From Clostridia bacterium (GTDB taxonomy: Bacteria; Bacillota; Clostridia; Oscillospirales; CAG-272): a stretch of 64,000 nucleotides of DNA. Location: NCBI GenBank assembly GCA_017461365.1, contig JAFTYG010000008.1:17908-81907 (forward strand). The letters are read 5' to 3'. Shown here one piece after another: positions 32,484-41,300 of the stretch (position 1 is its first letter; each line of letters opens with the position of its first letter). The notes under the pieces were generated by a model that ran no database searches, was not told the DNA's origin, and worked only from the letters and a program-made list of their open reading frames with translations. The position numbers were made by a program, and so were the translations under genes.

Positions 32484-33482
32484 ATGGCACATTTTGAAGG
32501 TTATGAAAGACGCGAGGCGAAGATTCTCGCTGCTCTTAAAGAATATGGTATTTCCTCTATCGATGAGTGCAAGGAAATATGCGATGCAAAGGGAATTGAT
32601 CCCTATAAAATAGTTGAAGAGACACAGCCTATCGCATTTGAGAACGCAAAGTGGGCTTACACCGTAGGCGCTGCTATCGCGATCAAGAAGGGTTGTGTAA
32701 AGGCTGCTGACGCCGCTGCCGCTATCGGTATCGGACTTCAGGCTTTCTGTATCCCCGGATCTGTTGCTGAGAACCGTAAGGTTGGTCTCGGCCACGGAAA
32801 CCTCGGAGCTATGCTTCTTTCCGAAGAGACCGAGTGCTTCTGCTTCTTGGCAGGTCACGAGTCCTTCGCAGCGGCAGAGGGCGCTATCAAGATCGCTCTT
32901 AACGCAAATAAGGTAAGAGTAAAGCCCCTCCGCGTTATCCTCAACGGTCTCGGCAAGGACGCTGCTATGATCATTTCGAGAATTAACGGCTTTACTTACG
33001 TTCAGACCGAGTTCGATCCCTATGCTGAGGAAGTTAAGGTCATCAAGGAGACCGCTTACTCCACAGGAGACAGAGCAAAGGTTAAGTGCTACGGCTCCGA
33101 TAGCGTTCCCGAGGGCGTTGCTATAATGAGACTTGAGAACGTCGGCGTTTCGATCACAGGTAACTCCACTAACCCCACACGCTTCCAGCACCCCGTTGCG
33201 GGAACCTATAAGAAGTGGTGTAACGAGAACGGCGTTAAGTACTTCTCGGTTGCATCGGGCGGCGGTACAGGACGTACACTCCACCCCGATAACATGGCAG
33301 CAGGCCCTGCTTCCTATGGTATGACCGATACACTCGGAAGAATGCACGGCGACGCACAGTTCGCAGGCTCTTCCTCCGTTCCCGCTCACGTAGAGATGAT
33401 GGGACTCATCGGCGCAGGTAACAACCCCATGGTCGGTATGACCGTTGCTGTTGCGGTCGCTATTGAAGAGGCGAGCAAGTAA
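32484..33482 (+). CDS. GGGtGRT protein (conserved, function unknown)
   Basis: A 332-residue soluble protein named after the motif GGGTGRT, here at residues 259-265 followed by LHPDNMAAGPASYGMTDTLGRMHGD. A Gly/Ala-rich N-terminal half contains LGHGNLGAMLLSEETECFCFLAGHESFAAAEGAIK. The glycine-rich loops suggest nucleotide or cofactor binding, which is inference. It is co-transcribed with the NifU-like gene. Its last 77 bases recur, with seven synonymous differences, at 35501-35577. Confidence 0.9.
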   Translation: MAHFEGYERREAKILAALKEYGISSIDECKEICDAKGIDPYKIVEETQPIAFENAKWAYTVGAAIAIKKGCVKAADAAAAIGIGLQAFCIPGSVAENRKVGLGHGNLGAMLLSEETECFCFLAGHESFAAAEGAIKIALNANKVRVKPLRVILNGLGKDAAMIISRINGFTYVQTEFDPYAEEVKVIKETAYSTGDRAKVKCYGSDSVPEGVAIMRLENVGVSITGNSTNPTRFQHPVAGTYKKWCNENGVKYFSVASGGGTGRTLHPDNMAAGPASYGMTDTLGRMHGDAQFAGSSSVPAHVEMMGLIGAGNNPMVGMTVAVAVAIEEASK

Positions 33483-33535
33483 AAAAACTCGCATGTCCGA
33501 CGCGACATACGTAAAAACGAAAGGATGGTCTTATA

Positions 33536-33739
33536 TTGGAATCATCAGCAGTCATCTTAGGTGTGATTCTTAACATTATTGCATTTGTTATAATGGTTGT
33601 TCCTCCTGTTCTCTTGGTTATCGGAGTTCCGATAGTAGTGGTTGCGCTTATAATCCTTATAATCTTTTTTGTCATTCGCAAAAAGAAAAAGGAAGCAACG
33701 GACAAGACGGTCGATACAACCGATGAGGATGCAAATTGA
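33536..33739 (+). CDS. Small membrane protein, TTG start
   Basis: 67 residues, start codon TTG at 33536 preceded by AAAGGA. One long hydrophobic region (residues ~5-46) broken by Pro-Pro, so a hairpin or two short spans, then a basic patch RKKKKE and an acidic tail. No family recognised. It lies between the GGGtGRT stop and a terminator. Confidence 0.6.
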   Translation: MESSAVILGVILNIIAFVIMVVPPVLLVIGVPIVVVALIILIIFFVIRKKKKEATDKTVDTTDEDAN

Positions 33740-33761
33740 TATCCTTTCAATATTCAAAAAT

Positions 33762-33808
33762 TGGACACATCATTTTGGAGAGATCCATTGTGATGTGTCC
33801 ATTTTTTT
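33762..33808 (+). terminator. Rho-independent terminator (GGACACATCA stem)
   Basis: An 11-base-pair stem, 33762-33772 with 33791-33801, then seven T. The same stem sequence recurs in the terminator at 35641, on the other side of the AT-rich block. Confidence 0.88.
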
Positions 33809-33840
33809 ATTTGTAATATAATCTTAATCTAATTTTTGAA

Positions 33841-34287
33841 TTATTTATACTTTTCTAATTTTTTATTTATATACGAAATATCTAATTGTATATTTTCCAC
33901 ATTGCCAATATCATCCAAGGATTCATATCTTTCAAGACTTTCTGCAGCGTTTGCGCGTTTTATATAAGCAGCCTTTAAACTCTTGTCGTTCTTGCTCACT
34001 ATTGTTCCTGCAAGAAATTCTTGATCACTATTCGTAAATGTATTCAAAACAAGTATATATTCATCAGTAGTTGTTCCACCATATGATATTTCCAAATTGA
34101 CAAAATTTCCGTCTTTAGCATACATGTAGGCTGTAACGACATTAACTGATTCGGTGTTGTTCATCTCATCAAGATACTCAATTAAATACTCAGCAACAGT
34201 ATTTTCTGGTTCTTTTGCTGCATCACTACAAGCAATACAACAAATACATAAAACAGTAATAAGTAAAATAGATAATAATTTTTTCAT
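33841..34287 (-). CDS. Putative lipoprotein in AT-rich block
   Basis: A 148-residue exported protein. Lysine-rich start, hydrophobic core and lipobox CIAC (Cys20) indicate a lipoprotein. The mature part is acidic and predicted mixed alpha/beta (EYLIEYLDEMNNTESVNVVTAYMY). AAAGGAG ribosome site. Base composition is clearly more AT-rich than the flanking genes. No family recognised; last gene of a probable minus-strand operon. Confidence 0.7.
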   Translation of the reverse strand: MKKLLSILLITVLCICCIACSDAAKEPENTVAEYLIEYLDEMNNTESVNVVTAYMYAKDGNFVNLEISYGGTTTDEYILVLNTFTNSDQEFLAGTIVSKNDKSLKAAYIKRANAAESLERYESLDDIGNVENIQLDISYINKKLEKYK

Positions 34288-34421
34288 TTTGTTCTCCTTT
34301 ATTTTCTAACCAAGCTGTTTTTTAATACCAACATAGGTCTGTGGCTTACTGCCACCGTTTCATAAGACAAATATATAAGAAAATGTTTCGGTGTAGGCAA
34401 TTCCTTATTTATATTTTACAT

Positions 34422-34823
34422 TTATTCGTCGAAGTTGTTCCTTGGATAGCCAACAATTCCGTTAGTCGAAACATCGACTATAACTGAAAAACTTTCATCT
34501 GATTTGTAATTCATTTTGTAATCGTCGGTGTATCCGGAAACGTTACCTCTAAGATAAACTGTCCAACTATCGGTCTTTCCTTCTGTATAAGCCTCACAGG
34601 TTCCCCAACTGATGTAATAATGTTTTAACCAATTCAAATTGGCTATGAATTCTTTTACATCAATATCTTCTTGGGCTAATTTTATTGCTTCTGATTGAGT
34701 AATTCTACTATTTTCAGGCGCTTCATATTCGGGAAAATCGGGAACATATACATCGTTATTATTACAAGCAACTAAAGATATTGCAAATAGGGCGATTAAA
34801 AAAACACTTATAATTTTTTTCAC
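34422..34823 (-). CDS. Putative lipoprotein with PepSY-like segment in AT-rich block
   Basis: 133 residues from a GTG start at 34823, chosen because AGAGG is eight bases upstream; an ATG two codons earlier is too close to it. Signal peptide with lipobox LVAC, a proline-rich linker, then ITQSEAIKLAQEDI, which resembles the helix of PepSY-type domains, followed by strands. It lies 17 bases after the small helix protein at 34841, with which it probably forms an operon. Function unknown. Confidence 0.65.
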   Translation of the reverse strand: MKKIISVFLIALFAISLVACNNNDVYVPDFPEYEAPENSRITQSEAIKLAQEDIDVKEFIANLNWLKHYYISWGTCEAYTEGKTDSWTVYLRGNVSGYTDDYKMNYKSDESFSVIVDVSTNGIVGYPRNNFDE

Positions 34824-34840
34824 AATCATTTCCTCTGTAA

Positions 34841-35002
34841 TTAGTTTATATCAATTTTTACATTTACATTTTGCTTCAATCCCTGACGGCATAGTTGTCT
34901 AACTGTCTCTACAAAATACTTAATTTCGTGTTCTTTTTGAAAATGTAAGATTTCTTGTATTAAATCTTTGTCAGCGTCTCGAAAAGTGATTTGCTTTTCC
35001 AT
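34841..35002 (-). CDS. 53-residue putative ribbon-helix-helix protein
   Basis: A short gene from ATG at 35002 with GGAGG eight bases upstream, ending TAA at 34841-34843. The protein begins MEKQITFRDADKDL, a strand-then-helix pattern. It continues IQEILHFQKEHEIKYFVETVRQL, which could be the second helix of a ribbon-helix-helix (CopG/MobC-like) DNA-binding fold, and ends in a short Asn/Lys tail. The fold call is inference from pattern. It is the first gene behind a perfect promoter (35128-35156) and precedes two lipoproteins. Confidence 0.65.
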   Translation of the reverse strand: MEKQITFRDADKDLIQEILHFQKEHEIKYFVETVRQLCRQGLKQNVNVKIDIN

Positions 35003-35110
35003 AAAATTTTGTCCTCCAATTTAGTTGAATTGATGTTTGGGTGATAAAACAAAAAGATGCGTACAATCGAAGTCATACGCACCGAAAACGTAGACCTCAA
35101 TTGTTAACTC

Positions 35111-35210
35111 TTTAGGGTTATATGGCTATTATAGCACATATTTTATTCGTTGTCAACCCTAAAGGGGTAACTTTTCTTTCTGCAATGGGTTAAAATATTA
35201 TTAACCCATT
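35111..35210. promoter_or_regulatory. Operator region of the XRE regulator with GGGTTA half-sites
   Basis: TTTAGGGTT (35111-35119) and AACCCTAAA (35155-35163) are inverted copies bracketing the minus-strand promoter. AATGGGTTAA (35184-35193) and TTAACCCATT (35201-35210) form a second inverted repeat, directly upstream of the XRE gene and over its likely -10. The shared core GGGTTA suggests that one regulator binds both and controls the two divergent units. Confidence 0.65.
35128..35156 (-). promoter_or_regulatory. Perfect sigma-A promoter for the small-protein/lipoprotein operon
   Basis: On the minus strand, TTGACA (35151-35156) and TATAAT (35128-35133) with a 17-base spacer. The -35 overlaps the AACCCTAAA arm of an inverted repeat whose partner lies just past the -10. 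Confidence 0.9.
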
Positions 35211-35227
35211 TGAGTTAGGAGAATGTT

Positions 35228-35470
35228 ATGAGAGTTAACGAAGCGGTAAAATTGCGCATATTGGAGTTATGCAAGAAAAACCATATTACGGTTAATAAGC
35301 TATCTACTATCTGTGGTATTACGCAATCCACTTTGAACAATATCATTAGTGGTCGTAATGCCACTACTACGGTCTCTACTATTCAAAAAATTTGTGACGG
35401 TCTGGGAATTACGATTTTGGACTTTTTTTCGTCTCCTATTTTTGATAATTTAGAACAGGAGATTAAATAA
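35228..35470 (+). CDS. XRE/Cro-family transcriptional regulator
   Basis: An 80-residue protein that is essentially one helix-turn-helix domain: VNKLSTICGITQSTLNNIISGR is the HTH pair, followed by TTVSTIQKICDGLGITILDFF. TTAGGAG ribosome site. Such small Cro-like repressors are typical of mobile or accessory regions and often autoregulate. It sits in the AT-rich block, divergent from the small-protein/lipoprotein operon, behind palindromic operators. Confidence 0.88.
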   Translation: MRVNEAVKLRILELCKKNHITVNKLSTICGITQSTLNNIISGRNATTTVSTIQKICDGLGITILDFFSSPIFDNLEQEIK

Positions 35471-35492
35471 TAACTAAGGCAACCATTGTGGT

Positions 35493-35577
35493 GGCTGATA
35501 TCATCGGCGCAGGTAACAACCCGATGGTTGGTATGACCGTTGCTGTGGCTGTTGCTATCGAAGAGGCAAGCAAGTAA
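35493..35577 (+). pseudogene. Orphan duplicate of the 3' end of the GGGtGRT gene
   Basis: Bases 35501-35577 match 33406-33482 at 70 of 77 positions, ending in the same stop. All seven differences are third-codon and silent, so the encoded tail from IGAGNNPMVGMTV to EEASK is identical. Upstream of 35500 the similarity ends. It is a fragment with no start or ribosome site, immediately after the XRE gene. Confidence 0.85.
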
Positions 35578-35640
35578 GAGGATGCGGGGACGCGATTAGT
35601 CGCTTTTTGAAAAAAGCTCCGCAAAAACTTTAATAAAAAG

Positions 35641-35689
35641 TTGGACACATCATTTGGGATTTTCCCTTATGATGTGTCCAATATTTTTT
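35641..35689. terminator. Terminator behind the duplicate 3' end
   Basis: A 13-base-pair stem TTGGACACATCAT (35641-35653) with 35669-35681, a further GGGA/TCCC inner stem, then a T-run. Same stem core as the terminator at 33762. Confidence 0.85.
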
Positions 35690-35725
35690 AAGATAGTATA
35701 ATTTTTATTTAGTCTTTCAAAGCAT

Positions 35726-36855
35726 TTAATACGCACGGACCTCAAAAATTACGGCATCCTCATGACCGTTTGTGCTGTGTACCGTGATCTTCACGGTGTC
35801 GCATTCTGTTTTTTCAAAGTCCAATACGTTTAAGCGCTGATGGTTGTTTTTGATCTCTATCCTTTTGACCGTCTTGCCGTCACGTATCAATTCAACGTCG
35901 TAATCCTTTACAAGCTCTGCGGGAATTCCCTCACGCTGCTGCTTTTGGCGGTTTGGCGCCATCGTTACACGGATGGGATAGTTGAAATCCGACCAGAAGG
36001 TAAGGCGTATCTGGGATAGTTCCCGTGCGCCTTCCCACTTCATTGTCAGCGCTTCGCCGTTCTCCGAAATTCCCTCGGACACCCAACCGTTCCAATCTTC
36101 TCCCATTTTTCGTGAATAGCCGTGACCTATACGCCACGCTTCTCCGCCGAGCCTGTTCGACTTTGAGGTAAAGACAGCATTTCTTGCGTGGTCGTCCGTG
36201 TCCTCGTTAAATACCTCGGGTAAAAAGCCGTCTCCCTTGTGAGTATTAACTGCTGTAATTCACGGATATGAGGGGCGAGAGCGCGAGGGCTGCAAGCATA
36301 TTTTTTGCATAACGTCGCCGCCGAGCCCACAGCTTGTCCTCCGATCGCACAGCAGCCGATTATGCGTGTACTGCAATATCCAAGCTTGGTTGCGCTGATA
36401 TTTCTGCCCGCCATAAACAGATTAGAGATATTTTTGGAATAATATGAGCGATAGGGAATGGTATATATTCCGTCAAAGTAGCGCGTGTCTCCCGACGGAT
36501 GGCGGTCAAGATCAAGAAGCCCGTGAGCGGTGTGCAGGTCTACGTTCCAACCGCCATAGCAAACGGCATCGTCAAATATCCTGTTTTCCAGAATATCTGT
36601 CTCATCGAGCAGATAATCTCCCACAAGGCGGCGCGATTCTCTTACTCCGGGCAACATTCCAACCCATTCTAATTCATAATTTTCCGCTCCGTGGTCGCCT
36701 CCGTTTTTGATGTGATCCCAAACGCCGTAAAGCGCCGCTACCAGATCGTCACGGATGTTTTCATAGTCGGTTATGATGTCGTCAGTATCTCCCATCAGCT
36801 CGTAAAGTATGCCGCCCTCTGCATAATCGGGCTTTTCCATGCCGTGATCCGCACC
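35726..36855 (-). pseudogene. FAD-dependent oxidoreductase remnant (5'-truncated, frameshifted)
   Basis: The minus-strand sequence encodes the C-terminal part of a FAD_oxidored-type protein (YGVWDHIKNGG, PGVRESRRLVGDYLL, LFMAGRNISATKLG, VRELQQ-like HIRELQQLIL). The frame breaks near 36240. Reading on in the next frame gives the expected continuation DGFLPEVFNEDTDDHARN and then a beta-sandwich C-terminal domain down to 35726. One missing A in ACAAGGG would explain the shift. The FAD-binding N-terminal half is absent, the match ending near 36850 against a truncated AraC gene. Not functional as it stands. Confidence 0.82.
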
Positions 36856-36857
36856 CG

Positions 36858-37415
36858 ATGCAAAGCTGCGCGGACTTTCTGTTTAACCGTTCGGAAGCCT
36901 TTAGCAACGTATTAAGAGGAGACAGCGAGGAGCATCGGTATCTGTTGAGCTGTTTTTCTAATCTGCGTAAGGAATTGACACAGGCAAGGCCGTATCAGCG
37001 GGAATATATCGTTCATCTGCTTATGGGAATGATACTGACAGCGGCGCGTATTTGCGGAAGTGAAGGAAAAGACTCGGAGGGAAGGGAGAGTAGCTGTTAC
37101 AGTACGGTTTGCCGTATGATGATCTATATCAAGGAGCATTTTCAAGAGGACCTCTCGAGAGATCGGCTTGCGAAAAAATACGGGCTCTCTCCCTCCTATC
37201 TTTCACGCGTTTTCAAGGAATACAGCGGTGTTTGTCTGCAGAATTACATTGTGCAGTGCCGCGTACAAAGAGCGATCTCTCTGTTAAAACAGGGCAATAT
37301 CAGTGTGTTGGATGCCGCGCTCGAAAGCGGATTTACAAGTATGTCGGGCTTTTACCGCGCTTTTCACGACGTGACGGGAAAAAGACCGAAGGATGTGTGG
37401 AAAGCCGAGGAGTGA
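36858..37415 (+). pseudogene. AraC-family regulator remnant lacking its N-terminal domain
   Basis: 185 codons encode the linker (SCADFLFNRSEAFSNVL) and the complete two-HTH AraC domain (LAKKYGLSPSYLSRVFKEYSG, ESGFTSMSGFYRAFHDVTGKRP). The ~100-residue cupin sensor expected before it is missing, and no ribosome site precedes the first ATG. It abuts the 5'-truncated oxidoreductase on the opposite strand. A single deletion therefore probably removed the shared promoter region and both gene starts. A short protein could still be made, but I regard it as a remnant. Confidence 0.75.
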
Positions 37416-37473
37416 TCTGCCAACTGGATAGGCTTCAATTCATCAAAAACTTGTAAAGTCGGGACATAAAGAT

Positions 37474-37515
37474 AAGACACTTCATATCGGCTCGCGCCGC
37501 TATGAAGTGTCTTTC
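37474..37515. terminator. Bidirectional terminator
   Basis: A 13-base-pair stem (37474-37486 with 37501-37513) extended by an inner CGGC/GCCG pair, T-rich on both strands; lies between convergent genes. Confidence 0.87.
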
Positions 37516-37518
37516 TTG

Positions 37519-38040
37519 TTATTCCTTGTCTTTTCTTCTCGGTATCAGCACGATAATAAGCACCACAACAGCCACGATAACAACGATAGCGATAGCAAGA
37601 GCTATCCATCCGCCGTTGCTTTTCGTGCCGTCATCGTCCGCGCCGTTCGTGTCTGTGCCGCTATTCGTATCGGGCGACTTGTCCGCGCCGCTGTCCTCGT
37701 TGCCGATCATACCGTCGGTGTCGTTCACCTTGCCGTCGTCAACACTGCTCTCCATATCCGTCATCGCCTCGCCCATACCGTCACCGACGTCGCTTGCCGC
37801 CTCACCGAGTCCGTCGCCAACATCACTCATCGCCTCACCGAGACCGTCTCCGACGTTATCCGCGGCATCACCTATGGCGTTGCCCATATCTCTCGCGGCA
37901 TTGCCCGCGCCGTTTGTAAAATCAGATGCGCTGAGTTGAAGCATAAACGAGGATGACAGAAGCATTAGCATAAGAGCAAATACCAACACCCAGACCGAAA
38001 TGCGTCCGCGCGCACGCCTTTTTGAGCTAAAAGAATACAT
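37519..38040 (-). CDS. Membrane protein with 11-residue DVGDGLGEAMS repeats
   Basis: 173 residues. Basic start and hydrophobic span (residues ~15-37) act as signal or anchor. Residues ~42-95 contain five to six 11-residue repeats of the type DVGDGLGEAMS, predicting an extended amphipathic helix or collagen-like flexible rod. A Ser/Asp/Thr-rich linker is followed by a C-terminal membrane span and RRKDKE tail, which looks like a non-LPXTG surface anchor. AAAGGA ribosome site. No family recognised. Confidence 0.75.
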   Translation of the reverse strand: MYSFSSKRRARGRISVWVLVFALMLMLLSSSFMLQLSASDFTNGAGNAARDMGNAIGDAADNVGDGLGEAMSDVGDGLGEAASDVGDGMGEAMTDMESSVDDGKVNDTDGMIGNEDSGADKSPDTNSGTDTNGADDDGTKSNGGWIALAIAIVVIVAVVVLIIVLIPRRKDKE

Positions 38041-38371
38041 AATAAGATCCTTTCTGAAATACTTTGTTGCTGTCTGCTGTCATTAGTTTTTGTCGCGATG
38101 GCGTTATTATGCGAAAAAGACAAAGAGAATTTTTGGAAGAGTGATTTGCGGCTTATATTATCCGAAATTTAAGTCAGTTGTATATATTGTATAATATTTA
38201 TATTTACAACTATAAAATATCACAAAATTTAGTATATAATCACAAGAGACTTATAATTATTGTCAAATAAATGTTAGAAAATAAATTTTTAAAATGATAT
38301 AATACACCACAGTGGGCTTGCTTTTGGCTCAGAACAGAAAATAAAATATTTATGAAAGGAAAAGAAAAACA
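38041..38371. other. Gene-free AT-rich spacer
   Basis: Divergent intergenic stretch holding the promoters of both neighbours. For the plus-strand surface protein, TATAAT at 38298-38303 with a weak TTAGAA 18 bases upstream is the best candidate. No coding frame, repeat or RNA structure was recognised in the rest. Confidence 0.55.
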
Positions 38372-41300
38372 ATGAAAAAAACATTAGCGATCCTATTGGC
38401 GATCATTATGCTCATTCCGATGTTTACCGTCCTTGTGTCGGCGGCGCCCGACGAGGCGAACAGCGGAGTGGCGGGAATTACCTTTGACGGAGATCTCACC
38501 TATGGCGCAAACGAGGAATATCACTTCAATCAAAATTTAGAAAAGGTTCCTCATACGCTGTCGGCGTGGGTATATCTGGACGATGACGCATATTCCAACC
38601 GTAATGTTATATTTGGAAACTATCCCTCCAATACCCGATACACAGGTTATATGCACTTTGAAATTAACGCAAGTCATCAGCCGCGTTTTAAATATTCAGA
38701 CGCTGATCAGTCGAGCAAGCATGAGTTCGTGTTTACGGATATAACCGTGGAAAAGAATACTTGGACATTGGTTACCGTTACTGTAGACGAGACGGCAGGC
38801 GAGGTCCGCTGTTATATCAACGGCGAGCTTGCAGGGACTATGACCGAAGGCTTTGCCCCCATCGACCCCACCGTGATCAATTATCCCTTTATGCTGGGCG
38901 GTTTCCATTACCGTAACGGTTCGGCATTCAATAAGCATTATTTCAAGGGTGAAATGAAGGATTTCTATGCCTATGCCGACACGCGTACGGCATCCGAGAT
39001 CGCCGCTGATTATGCTAACGGTCCCGCACTCGGCAATCCCGATCTGATCTGCGCCTATGACATTGACGCAAACGATCAGGGCAAGGATATTGCCGACGAA
39101 AGCGGCAACGGCTATACATTATACTACAACAAGCTTTGGCTGACCGAGGAGGAAATGGAAGTACTTCGCGGAGATACCTCTGACAGAGCTTATTCCTTTG
39201 CCGTCGTACCCGATACACAGTATCTTACGGAATGGCATCAGGAGGCACTCCCCGTTCTGTATCAATGGATCGTGGATAATGTTGAGGAAAGGAATATCCA
39301 ATATGTTATCGGATTGGGAGACATAACTAATACCGACACAAATATTGACGCGATAAGCACATCTCACGGTGTAAAGGAATGGGAAACTACATATAATGCT
39401 ATTTCCAAAATGAACGGTGTTGTACCCTATTCGTTGATCAGAGGAAACCACGACGTTTACTCTACCGAGCCCAAGGACACCGCTACTCCCGATCTTGTCG
39501 GTTCGATGGGACAGGGCTTTATCCAATATTTCGGTGGAGATAGCTTCTACGCGCAGCAGTTCAAGAACCCCGATGGCTACGAAGCAGGCTACTACCAAGG
39601 AACACTCGCAAACTATAAGGGCGTGGAAGAGACCGACGAGGTTGCCAACACATGGAGAACCCTGGAGGCAGACGGTGACAAGTGGCTGCTGATGAATCTG
39701 GACTGGGGCGCACACGACGATGTACTTGCTTGGGCAGGTGAGATCATTGAAGCGCATCCCGATCACCGTGTCATTATTTCCACCCATAACTATTTAGGTC
39801 GTAGCGGGGATCACACAGACAACCGTCTCTCAGGTGATGTTACCAGCAGTTATCTGCAAAAGGGCTTCAACAACGGCGACGGTATCTGGAATAAGCTCGT
39901 TTCCCGTTACAGCAACATTGAAATGGTTCTTAGCGGACACATTTCCTCAAGCTCCATTATTGTTAAGCAGAACGAGGGAGTATACGGCAATACTGTAACG
40001 CAGATGCTGATCGACGGTCAGGATCTCGACCGTTATTGGTACAACCCCGAAGCAGGAAAGATCACTGGTGTAGGCTTGGTCGCTATGCTCTACGTTTCCA
40101 AGGACGGAACCCACGTAGACACTGAATACTACTCAACCGTTACAGGTAAGTATCTGAGCAGTATGAGCCAGCGGACGGTGGATCTGAATGCTGAGTGCGA
40201 CACACCCGATACCAAGTGGGACGGTAAATCTCAATTTGCTCCCGTGGGTAGCGGCACAGAGGAAGATCCCTATCTTATAAGTTGTGCGGAAAATCTTGCG
40301 TGGATGGCTAAAAAGTGCAACTACGTAGCAAGCACACTTGTAAATCCCTTTGCGGGTATGTACTTTGAGCAGGTGTGTGACATCGATATGAACGGCCATA
40401 AGCTTAGTCAGATCGGTTGCTATTACGACAGCACAAGCAAAATGGCAGTGTTTGGCGGAACCTATGACGGAAAGGGCTTCTCTATTTCCAACGGTACTAT
40501 CGACAAGCACTCAAGCTCCGCGCAAAACCAAAAGTGGGGCGTAGGTATTTTCGGAAATACCTATGAAGCAACCATTAAAAATGTTGTGGCTGACAACCTG
40601 ACAGTAAGCGGATTGACACGAGTTGGCGTTATTGTAGGCTACGCACGTGACACCTATATTACTAACTGCGTTTCTACCGATACCTGTGCTGTCATCGGAA
40701 CAGGCACGCCCACAACTCTTGCTTCTACCTCATCCGTATTCAAGACCGAGCAATGGAACGTATTTTCTCAAAACCGCTTGGGCGGTATCGTCGGACATTT
40801 TTACGGCTCCAGCTATAAATTCCAGATCAATTACTGTAAGAGCGGTGCTACTATCCTTGCAAAGGGAAACAACGCTCTGGCGGGCGGTATCGTAGGATCC
40901 CTTGAAAACCAAATAAATATGTACTATAACGTATTCGACGGCAGGATCATCAACGACTTTACCGATGAAGGCTACAACCGTACCCTTGCGGGCGAAAACG
41001 TCAATGGCGGCATAGTCGGTTATATCGGCTCGGGCACCTATACGATGGCAGGAACCAACAGATATATAAGCTACAATGTCAACAAGGGAAGCTTTGAGCT
41101 GCTCGGCGTTGCGACCACCGACGTTGTTTACGGCGGTATCGTAGGCGCGGTAAAGGATATTACCCCCAGCAATTACCGAATCGAATATTCCTATAATCTC
41201 AGCAATGACATAGATCTGAACACTGATAAGTACACACAGACAAAAGCCGTTTATATCGGCGGTATTGTAGGAAGAGTTACCAATGATAAGGCATCTACCG

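Noticed and set aside
32313-33494. A 393-codon frame antisense to the GGGtGRT gene
   Set aside because: Its composition (many Ser, Cys, Leu) is that of reverse-read Gly/Ala-rich coding sequence, with no ribosome site.
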